The notes under the pieces were generated by a model. That model saw only the letters and a list, made by a program, of their open reading frames with translations. It did not search any database and was not told where the DNA came from. The position numbers and the translations under genes were made by a program. Shown here in pieces: positions 5,992-11,557 of a stretch of 11,557 nt of DNA (within the stretch, counting starts at the first letter, position 1; each line of letters begins with the position of its first letter). This DNA comes from CAZKTF01 sp964555565. GTDB lineage: Bacteria; Planctomycetota; JAJSAM01; JAKLKS01. The stretch lies in contig CAZKTF010000107.1 in the NCBI GenBank assembly GCA_964555565.1, positions 1 through 11,557 of the forward strand, written 5' to 3'.

Positions 5992-7193
5992 AGCAGCAGC
6001 ACCCCCACCGCGAGCGTGCACGCGGTGCTGACGGCCCCGAACCGGAAGTACTCCCAGAAGCCCAGCTCGTGGTGCTCCCGGGCCTCCTCGGCGACGATGA
6101 TATTGGCCACGGATCCGAGGATCGTGAGGTTTCCCGCGAAGGTCGTGGCCATGGCCGCGAGGTACCACCCCACCCCCGCCCCGCCCATCAGTCGCAGCTT
6201 CTCCGCCACGATGAGGACGATGGGGACGTTGCTGACGACGTTGCTCCCGGCCGCGAGCATGCCGGTGAGGACCCCCCGACCGCCGAGCGACCCGAGGTCG
6301 GGCGGCGGGACCGCTTCCCAGGCGCGGTCCGCGAGACCGGTCCCCTGGAACCCGGCCACGACCACGAAGAGCCCGGCGAAGAAGAGGAGGACGCTCCAGT
6401 CGGTCCGCTTGAGCACCGGCCCGGGGTCCTCCCGCGACAGCACCATGAGGGCCGCGAAGCCCGCCAGCGCCGCCCATCCGAGCGGGAGGCCCGCGAAGAA
6501 CCCGGCGACGACGAGCGCCGTCACCCCCACCGCGCGCCGGAACCCCGGCCTCCGCGCCGGGGGCGCCCCCGGCGCGAGGCGGACCCCGCGGAGGCGGCGC
6601 CCGTAGTAGGCCGCGAGCAGCGCCAGGTTCACGAGCAGCGCCGCCGCGGCCACCGGCGCCATGCGGAGCGCGTATTCCGTGAACCGCAGGTCCCCCTTGT
6701 TCCCGAGGATCATGCACTGGGGGTTCCCCACGAGCGTGGCCACGCTCCCGATGTTGGCGCAGGTCGCGATCGCCATGAGGAAGGGGACGAAGGGGAGCCC
6801 CTGCCGCACGCAGAGGAGCACCACGACCGGCGTGAGGAACAGGCAGACCGCGTCGTTCACGAGGAAGGCGGAGGCCACCCCCGACAGGAGCCCCACGCCG
6901 AGGAGCAGCCGCAGCGGCGTCCCGGCCCGCCGCACGAGCCCCTCCGCCACGATCTCGAAGAAGCCCGCCTTCGCGAGGTACGCGACGAGCCCCATCATCC
7001 CGAGGAGGAGGGCCAGCGTGTCGTGGTCGATGGCCCTGTAGGCGTCCTCCCGCGGGAGCCCGGCCACGAGGACCATGAGGACCGCGCCGGTCAACGCCGC
7101 CGCGGGCCTCCCGAGCGGGAGGACGCGCAGCCGCCGCATCGAGACGAGGACGTAGGTCCCCGCGAAGATGACCACGGCGGCGGGGGTGTTCAC
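5988..7193 (-). CDS. ArsB/NhaD/CitM-type (ion transporter superfamily) membrane carrier
   Basis: A 401-residue polytopic protein with about 10-11 hydrophobic segments and a polar loop near 200-220. It shows the two-fold repeated signatures of the IT superfamily: SAFLVNDAVCLFLTP (108-122) and ANIGSVATLVGNPQ (146-159) in the first half, and AAGSNVVSNVPIV (314-326) and AGNLTILGSVANIIVAE (353-369) in the second. In this superfamily these Asn/Gly/Pro-rich loops line the substrate and cation sites. Substrates vary (arsenite, Na+/H+ exchange, citrate, sulfate, silicate) and cannot be set from sequence here; no arsenic genes are nearby. The GTG start at 7193 lies 10 nt after the hydrolase stop with a weak G-rich site. 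The stop overlaps the TTG start of the lipoprotein. Confidence 0.9.
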   Translation of the reverse strand: MNTPAAVVIFAGTYVLVSMRRLRVLPLGRPAAALTGAVLMVLVAGLPREDAYRAIDHDTLALLLGMMGLVAYLAKAGFFEIVAEGLVRRAGTPLRLLLGVGLLSGVASAFLVNDAVCLFLTPVVVLLCVRQGLPFVPFLMAIATCANIGSVATLVGNPQCMILGNKGDLRFTEYALRMAPVAAAALLVNLALLAAYYGRRLRGVRLAPGAPPARRPGFRRAVGVTALVVAGFFAGLPLGWAALAGFAALMVLSREDPGPVLKRTDWSVLLFFAGLFVVVAGFQGTGLADRAWEAVPPPDLGSLGGRGVLTGMLAAGSNVVSNVPIVLIVAEKLRLMGGAGVGWYLAAMATTFAGNLTILGSVANIIVAEEAREHHELGFWEYFRFGAVSTACTLAVGVLLL

Positions 7194-7203
7194 GCGCCCG
7201 GCC

Positions 7204-7884
7204 CTACATCACGCCGTACAGGCCGTCCGCCGGGCCCGCGGCGCCCGCGCGGTCCCCCACGAAGGGGTTCGCGCGCCGCTCCTCCGCCAGCGTCGTCCCG
7301 GGCCCGTGCCCCGGGTGGACCTCCGTCGCGGGCGGGAGGGCGAAGAGCCGCTCCCGGATCGACCGGACGATGGCGCCGAAGTCCCCCCCCGGGAAGTCGG
7401 TCCGCCCGATGGACCCCTGGAACAGCGTGTCGCCGGTGAGGAGGTTCCCGGCGCCGTCGTGGAGGCAGACGCTCCCCGGCGTGTGCCCCGGCGTGTGGAT
7501 CGCGGTGAGCGCGCACCCGCCGAACCGGATGACCTCCCCGTCCCCGATCTCCCCGTCGAGCGACGGGGTCCCGGGCGGCGGCTCCAGCCCGAACATCGCC
7601 GCCTGACGGTCCAGCGCCTCGAGCCAGTAGAGGTCCGCCCGGTGCATGCGGAAGGGGGCCTTCGCGGCCCGGCAGACCTCGGCGGCGCCCCACACGTGGT
7701 CGATGTGCCCGTGCGTGGCCACGACGGCGACCACGCGCACCTCCTCCTCCGCCGCCATCGCCAGGATGCGCCCCGGTTCCCAGCCCGCATCGACGATCAC
7801 CCCCTCCTTCGCCCGCGGGCACCACGCCAGGTAGGCGTTCTGCACGAAGGGGCCGACGACGACGTGGCGGAGGGAGAGGGGCAC
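7204..7884 (-). CDS. MBL-fold (glyoxalase II-like) metal hydrolase
   Basis: A 226-residue cytoplasmic metallo-beta-lactamase-fold hydrolase. The metal site is complete: THGHIDH gives H58, H60, D62 and H63, TPGHTPGS gives H134, GDTLF gives D152, and HPGHGPGT gives H193. The run GDTLFQGSIGRTDFPGGD (151-168) is typical of glyoxalase-II-like and YcbL-type proteins, which hydrolyse thioesters such as S-lactoylglutathione or related small substrates. The true substrate is unknown, and the short length lacks the full C-terminal helical domain of classical GloB. GTG 7884 is the natural start, since the family's first strand (LRHVVVGPFVQNAYLAW) begins just after. It is 48 nt downstream of the gcr-like gene and 10 nt before the transporter. 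Confidence 0.9.
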   Translation of the reverse strand: MPLSLRHVVVGPFVQNAYLAWCPRAKEGVIVDAGWEPGRILAMAAEEEVRVVAVVATHGHIDHVWGAAEVCRAAKAPFRMHRADLYWLEALDRQAAMFGLEPPPGTPSLDGEIGDGEVIRFGGCALTAIHTPGHTPGSVCLHDGAGNLLTGDTLFQGSIGRTDFPGGDFGAIVRSIRERLFALPPATEVHPGHGPGTTLAEERRANPFVGDRAGAAGPADGLYGVM

Positions 7885-7932
7885 CGGGGAAGCCTACCAG
7901 CCCCCTCGACCGGGCCGGAACGGTTCGGCGGT

Positions 7933-10020
7933 CTACCGGTGTCCCTGCGGCGGCCCCGCGGGCAGGGCCGGCGCCGCCGGCGCCGCGGGCGCCGGGGCGG
8001 ACCCCGGGGCCGCATCGACCGTCAGGTCCCCCACGGGGAGGAAGTACTGCATCCAGTTCCGCGGGCGCGCGAAGACGACGGACCCGAGGACGGAGAGGCG
8101 CGCCCGGAGCGGGATGCCGCGGGACCGCATCGCCACGGCGAGGGAGAGCAGGAAGCCCGTCGCGATGTTGAGGAACCCGATGAGGAGGAGGCCGAGGAGG
8201 GCCCACCCGACCGCGGGGGAGAAGAACTCCCCGAGCGCGGAGCACGAGAGACCCACCTGTCCCGTGGCGAGGGTGACGTGGCGCACATCGACGGGGATCC
8301 CGAAGACCTTCCCGGTGAAGGTGAGCGCGACGAGGAAGAAGGCCAGGCTCACGTTCCCCGCGACGCCGCCCACGTTGTTGACCACCCACGCGGTGAGCCG
8401 GCCGCCGCGCACCCGGACGCCTCGGGGCCCGCGGGCATTCAGGGACTCCCGCAGCCGCCCGTAGTCGGCGGCGTTCTCCACCCACCCCGCGACCATGGAG
8501 GAGAGCCACACCGCGACGCCCGTGTACACCGCGTAGAGCAGGGTGGCGGAGGCGAAGGGGTCGTGGGACTCGAGGCCGTGCACCGCCGCCTCCTCCGCGA
8601 GGACCGGCGCGCCGGTCCGGGACCGGAACGCGAGATCGAGGAGCCAGGCGCCGATCCCGGCCACGGCCACGTTCCCGAGGAGGCCGGCGACCTGCGACCG
8701 GCCGATGCGGGCCACCAGGTCCTGGAGGGGACGGAGGTCGCGGCGCTCCTCGGCCACCGAGAGCGCGTCCGCCAGCGCCGCCGCCGTCATCGGGGGCTGC
8801 TTCGTGGCCAGGGTCCAGTGGAGCGTGTAGATGGCGAGGAACGCCAGGGCGTAGTCGAGGAACATGAGCAGCGCCGCGGTGCCCGGCGGGGGGTGCGCCT
8901 CGTACACGACGGCCTTGACGAACACGGCGAGGACCATCAGCAGGCCCCCCCCGGCGCCCTTGGCGAGCATCCGCCACCACTCGGCGCGGTCCACGGTGAT
9001 GTACCGGGCGCCGGCGGCCCCCGCCCGCTCGGCGATCTTCTTCGCCAGCAGCCGGGAGCGGTCCCGGAAGACGTTGACGAGGCTCGCGTCGTGGCGGAGG
9101 TCCGCGACGAGGGAGCGGACCAGGGCCTCCCCCGCCGCCGCCGGCCGCTCCCCGGGACGGGGCGCCAGGAGGGGGAGGGCCCCGGCGATCCTCGCGAGGC
9201 CCTTGGCGAGGAGGTCCAGGCGGTGGATGAGGCCCGTGCTCACCCCGGTGCTCTCGAGTTGCTCCAGGACCACCCGGCGCGCCGCCCGCGCCTCCGCGAC
9301 GCACGCCTCGATGGCGGCGCGCGCCTCCGCGGCCCGGGCGGGGTCCTTCCCGGGACCCGCCGCGGCGTCGAGCAGCGACGCGGTCGCGGCGTCGAGGCGC
9401 AGGAACGGGGACCCGGCGACGTCCGGCCTGCCCAGGGCCCGGCGGAAGTCGCCGTCGAACCCGATGTTGGCGCAGCGGAGCCCGTGGACGCGCACGGCCT
9501 CGGCCAGGCAGCGGCGGAGCGCGGGCCAGAGGGCCGGGTCCGTCAGCCCCGCGGCCTCCAGGAAGGCGGCGAGGGTGCCGGCGGGCAGCGAGGCCAGCCA
9601 CCGGGCCTCGTCCGGCCGGAGGAGGACCCGCGCGACGACGTCCATGAGGTCGCGGCTCTCGGGCACGGGGGGCACCACGCTGCGCACGAGGCGGGCGAGG
9701 GCCTCCTCGAGCAGGGAGGCCCGCTGGGGGAAGCCGCCGTCGGCCAGGAGGCGGAGCCCCTGGCCTCCCTCGAACACGACCTGCACGGCCTCGCGGAAAA
9801 GAGACGCCGCGCCCGGGTCCGCCCTGAGCCGGGCGGCGCAGGCCTCGAGGCGCGCGGAGTCCCCGTCCCCCGCGAGCCAGGCCACGGTCCCGCGGAGCCA
9901 CTCCACCCGGGCGACCCAGCCCGTCTCGCCGACGTCGCGCGGGAGGGACCCGAGCGCCGCGAGCAGGCGGTCGATCCCCGCCCTCGTGACCTCGTCCCGG
10001 CCGGGTCTCCTGCCCCACAC
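7933..10020 (-). CDS. Gcr-family ('site-specific recombinase', PF10136-like) multi-TM protein
   Basis: About 695 residues. The N-terminal half is helical and soluble, the second half has about six membrane helices (roughly 354-372, 382-401, 440-464, 493-513, 542-568, 606-630), and an Ala/Pro tail ends it. Family-like blocks are LEQLESTGVSTGLIHRLDLL, NVFRDRSRLLAKKIAERAG and a YITVDRAEWWRML stretch leading into the first helix. The name comes from Neisseria Gcr, but no serine or tyrosine recombinase motif is visible and it looks like a membrane protein of unknown role. An ATG at 10116 would add 32 residues, but 8 of those 32 codons end in A or T, which is rare elsewhere here, and no SD precedes it. 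GTG 10020 has a TACAGT box just upstream and could be leaderless. The homology begins after either start. First gene of the five-gene operon. Confidence 0.8.
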   Translation of the reverse strand: MWGRRPGRDEVTRAGIDRLLAALGSLPRDVGETGWVARVEWLRGTVAWLAGDGDSARLEACAARLRADPGAASLFREAVQVVFEGGQGLRLLADGGFPQRASLLEEALARLVRSVVPPVPESRDLMDVVARVLLRPDEARWLASLPAGTLAAFLEAAGLTDPALWPALRRCLAEAVRVHGLRCANIGFDGDFRRALGRPDVAGSPFLRLDAATASLLDAAAGPGKDPARAAEARAAIEACVAEARAARRVVLEQLESTGVSTGLIHRLDLLAKGLARIAGALPLLAPRPGERPAAAGEALVRSLVADLRHDASLVNVFRDRSRLLAKKIAERAGAAGARYITVDRAEWWRMLAKGAGGGLLMVLAVFVKAVVYEAHPPPGTAALLMFLDYALAFLAIYTLHWTLATKQPPMTAAALADALSVAEERRDLRPLQDLVARIGRSQVAGLLGNVAVAGIGAWLLDLAFRSRTGAPVLAEEAAVHGLESHDPFASATLLYAVYTGVAVWLSSMVAGWVENAADYGRLRESLNARGPRGVRVRGGRLTAWVVNNVGGVAGNVSLAFFLVALTFTGKVFGIPVDVRHVTLATGQVGLSCSALGEFFSPAVGWALLGLLLIGFLNIATGFLLSLAVAMRSRGIPLRARLSVLGSVVFARPRNWMQYFLPVGDLTVDAAPGSAPAPAAPAAPALPAGPPQGHR

Positions 10021-10027
10021 GGCGCCG

Positions 10028-10033
10028 ACTGTA
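10028..10033 (-). promoter_or_regulatory. Possible -10 box for the gcr-like operon
   Basis: On the minus strand TACAGT (10033-10028) lies 7 nt before GTG 10020 in an otherwise GC-only stretch. It would give a leaderless or near-leaderless transcript. I see no convincing -35. It resembles the TACAAT box ahead of ispG. Confidence 0.25.
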
Positions 10034-10121
10034 ACCACGGGCCGCGGGATGCGGGCATCCGGAAGAGCCGGGCCCCGGGGGAGGTTCTTCGGTATCCGGA
10101 GTGGGTCGCCTGCCATGGTCG

Positions 10122-10211
10122 AGAGGCGGGTAGGGGTATGGGTATGGGTAAGGGCAGGGGAGAATCCCGTCCAGGCTGCCCGTGCCCTTACCCCTACCCT
10201 TACCCGCCTCT
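10122..10211. repeat. Palindromic array of GGGTAN hexamers (G-quadruplex/cruciform candidate)
   Basis: The left arm has G-tracts at 10128-10130, 10133-10136, 10140-10142, 10146-10148, 10152-10154 and 10157-10160. They are spaced by 6 nt: units GGGTAG, GGGTAT twice, GGGTAA, then GGGCAG. The right arm is the mirror: five NNNCCC units at 10176-10205 (C-tracts at 10179, 10185, 10191, 10197, 10203). An 11-bp perfect outer stem joins AGAGGCGGGTA (10122-10132) to TACCCGCCTCT (10201-10211), and most inner units also pair, so a stem of about 35 bp with an 18-nt loop is possible. Each strand can instead form a G-quadruplex. It lies between two divergent genes. No target-site duplication is visible at its edges. 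Confidence 0.85.
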
Positions 10212-10288
10212 GCCGCGACAAGCGCACCCACTCGATTCAGGGAGGAGCCGCGGGGGATCCGGTTCCTCGCATCGCCCGACGGCAGGGA

Positions 10289-10294
10289 TACAAT
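10289..10294 (+). promoter_or_regulatory. Likely -10 box of ispG, near-leaderless transcript
   Basis: TACAAT (5 of 6 bases of TATAAT) stands out in GC-rich DNA, 9 nt before the GTG at 10304. Transcription from it would start about at 10301, leaving a leader of 0-3 nt. No SD lies at a working distance, which agrees with leaderless initiation. No good -35 is seen. Confidence 0.5.
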
Positions 10295-10303
10295 CCCGCG
10301 CGC

Positions 10304-11557
10304 GTGATCGACCCCCGCCTCCCCTACTGCCTCGACCCCTTCGGCTACCGCCGCCGCCCGACGCGCGCGGTGAAGGTGGGCCGCGTGACCGTCGGCGGGG
10401 GCGCCCCGCTCTCCGTGCAGTCCATGACGACGCCGGACCCGCAGGACGTCGAGGCCAACGTGGACCAGGCGCTCCGCCTGGTCGAGGCGGGCTGCGACAT
10501 CGTGCGGGTCACGACCCCCACGGTGAAGGACGCCGAGGCGCTCGGCCGCATCCGCGACGCGCTGCGCGCCCGCGGGTGCGAGGCCCCGCTCGTGGCCGAC
10601 ATCCACTTCAACCCGGAGGCGGCGCTGCGCGCCGCGGACTTCGCCGACAAGGTCCGGATCAACCCGGGGAACTACGCGGACACGAAGCGGTTCGCCGCGC
10701 GGGAGTACTCCGACGCGGAGTACGACGCGGAGCTCCGGCGAATCGAGGAGCGTTTCCTCCCGCTCGTGGAGAAGTGCGCGCGCCTGGGGCGCTCCATCCG
10801 GATCGGGACCAACCACGGCTCCCTCTCCGACCGCATCATGAACCGCCTCGGCGACAACCCGGAGGGGATGGTCGAGAGCGCGCTGGAGTTCGTCCGGATC
10901 GCCGAGCGCCACGGGTACCGGGACCTCGTCCTCTCGATGAAGGCGTCCAACGTGCGCGTCATGGTGGCCGCCTACCGGCTGCTGGCCGCGCGCATGGCCC
11001 GCGAGGGGATGGAGTACCCCTTCCACCTGGGCGTGACCGAGGCCGGGGGCGGGCTCGACGGGCGCGTCAAGAGCGCCATCGGGATCGGCTCCCTCCTCGC
11101 GGACGGGATCGGGGACACGGTGCGCGTCTCCCTCACCGAGGACCCGGTGCGGGAGATCCCCGTGGCCCGCGCGCTGGTCGCCTCCTTCCATGGGGCCCAC
11201 CCGGGCGGCGGGCCGCGCCTCGCCCGCGAGGCGGTCCCGCCGGGCTTCCCCGAGGTCCGCAACCCCTTCGACCCCCGCCGGCGCGCCTCCGCGCCGGTCG
11301 CCTGGCAGGGGGTCCGTCTCGGGGGGGAGGAGCCGGTCCGCGTGGGCATCCGCCCCGAGGGGGCGCCGCCCGCGGACGGGCTCCCGCCGGGCGACCCCCC
11401 CATCGAACTCTCGGGCGGGGCCCACCCGACCGACTTCCCGGGCGCGCGGGCGCTCCCCGCGGGCGCCCCGGAGGCCGAGGTCGCCCGCGCCGCCCGCTCC
11501 GGGCTCCCCGTGGTGGTCCACCCGCAGTGGCGCCCGGGGGACGCGGACGGGACCGCC
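10304..11557 (+). CDS. ispG: 4-hydroxy-3-methylbut-2-enyl diphosphate synthase, long form (3' truncated by window)
   Basis: 418 in-frame codons without a stop reach the window edge. IspG (GcpE) reductively opens MEcPP to HMBPP in the MEP isoprenoid pathway, using a [4Fe-4S] cluster and a reduced ferredoxin or flavodoxin. The TIM-barrel domain is clear: VGRVTVGGGAPLSVQSMTT, CDIVRVTTPT, PLVADIHFNPEAAL, VRINPGNY, IRIGTNHGSLSDRI, LSMKASNV and LGVTEAGGG followed by IGIGSLLADGIGDTVRVSLT. After about residue 290 the chain continues as NPFDPRRRASAPVAWQG and beyond, the inserted middle domain of the long three-domain form known from plants, Chlamydiae and Bacteroidetes, not the short E. coli form. The C-terminal cluster-binding domain with its cysteines lies outside the window. 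GTG 10304 begins the usual YC..PFGYRRRPTR leader and follows a TACAAT box. Confidence 0.95.
   Translation, partial: MIDPRLPYCLDPFGYRRRPTRAVKVGRVTVGGGAPLSVQSMTTPDPQDVEANVDQALRLVEAGCDIVRVTTPTVKDAEALGRIRDALRARGCEAPLVADIHFNPEAALRAADFADKVRINPGNYADTKRFAAREYSDAEYDAELRRIEERFLPLVEKCARLGRSIRIGTNHGSLSDRIMNRLGDNPEGMVESALEFVRIAERHGYRDLVLSMKASNVRVMVAAYRLLAARMAREGMEYPFHLGVTEAGGGLDGRVKSAIGIGSLLADGIGDTVRVSLTEDPVREIPVARALVASFHGAHPGGGPRLAREAVPPGFPEVRNPFDPRRRASAPVAWQGVRLGGEEPVRVGIRPEGAPPADGLPPGDPPIELSGGAHPTDFPGARALPAGAPEAEVARAARSGLPVVVHPQWRPGDADGTA

Larger units (their letters stand above)
10021..10303. other. Divergent non-coding region with several inverted repeats
   Basis: 283 bp separate the gcr-like gene from ispG. 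Besides the GGGTAN palindrome, it holds GGATG-CGGG-CATCC (10047-10060) and a GAAGAGCC / GGTTCTTC pair (10062-10069 with 10083-10090; one G.T pair). GAGTGGGT (10099-10106) is inverted as ACCCACTC (10226-10233) around the palindrome. The mixed third bases of the would-be codons at 10021-10116 argue against coding. Confidence 0.6.

Noticed and set aside
5988..7193. Arsenite efflux operon
   Set aside because: The carrier has IT-superfamily motifs shared by many substrates, and no arsR, arsC or arsA lies nearby.
7885..7932. Terminator or promoter in the 48-nt gap before the MBL gene
   Set aside because: Only a short, bulged hairpin and a weak TAGGCT box are present, too poor to call.
7933..10020. 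A true DNA recombinase, as the usual name of this family implies
   Set aside because: No serine or tyrosine recombinase catalytic motifs are visible, about six membrane helices are predicted, and the locus shows no att sites or mobile genes.
10122..10211. CRISPR or tandem-repeat array
   Set aside because: The units are 6 nt long with no spacers and turn around in the middle, so this is an inverted simple repeat and not a CRISPR.
7190..11521. A 1,443-codon open frame on the minus strand running antisense to ispG and across the gcr-like and MBL genes
   Set aside because: It overlaps three well-supported genes and reads as Arg/Pro/Gly-rich low-complexity sequence. Very high GC leaves few stop codons, so long empty frames are expected.

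Overview
The window is a very GC-rich (roughly 70% or more by eye, with almost every third codon base G or C) stretch of bacterial chromosome carrying ten genes, with no RNA genes, IS elements or CRISPR. A lipobox protein, a multi-pass Gcr-family membrane protein, an Aquifex-type aconitase and the long three-domain form of IspG suggest a diderm, non-model high-GC lineage (for example Planctomycetota, Acidobacteriota or Myxococcota-like). The sequence alone does not fix the phylum.

Layout. (1) Bases 1-211 hold the 3' end of an unidentified plus-strand gene, facing the next block. (2) Bases 234-4196, minus strand, form a tight three-gene operon read acn > mrp > TPR protein: an Aquifex-type aconitase, an Mrp/ApbC Fe-S carrier ATPase whose GTG start overlaps the aconitase stop, and a membrane-anchored coiled-coil/TPR protein 4 nt further on. 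(3) Bases 4197-4391 are a divergent control region with a strong SD for acn, -10-like boxes on both strands and a perfect 7+7 bp inverted repeat. (4) Bases 4392-4820, plus strand, encode a small helical protein of unknown family, followed by stacked GC hairpins that act as a terminator. (5) Bases 4876-10020, minus strand, form a five-gene operon read gcr-like > MBL hydrolase > ArsB/CitM-type transporter > small lipoprotein > channel-like RCK_N protein, with junctions of 48, 10, -4 and 0 nt. (6) Bases 10021-10303 are a divergent, non-coding, hairpin-rich region built around a palindromic array of GGGTAN hexamers. (7) From 10304 to the right edge runs ispG (plus strand, 3' truncated by the window).

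How the genes work together. The acn-mrp pair reads as a [4Fe-4S] enzyme made together with its likely cluster donor. The five-gene minus operon looks like an envelope/ion-homeostasis set: a multi-TM protein of unknown role, an ion/anion carrier, a lipoprotein and a nucleotide-binding two-TM protein, plus a soluble glyoxalase-II-like hydrolase. IspG, also a [4Fe-4S] enzyme, belongs to the MEP isoprenoid pathway. The most unusual DNA is the GGGTAN/NTACCC palindrome at 10122-10211, which could form G-quadruplexes on either strand or a long hairpin between two divergent transcription units. I did not find a clearly new multi-gene system. The novelty candidates are this element, the filterless RCK_N protein and the unknown 142-residue protein.
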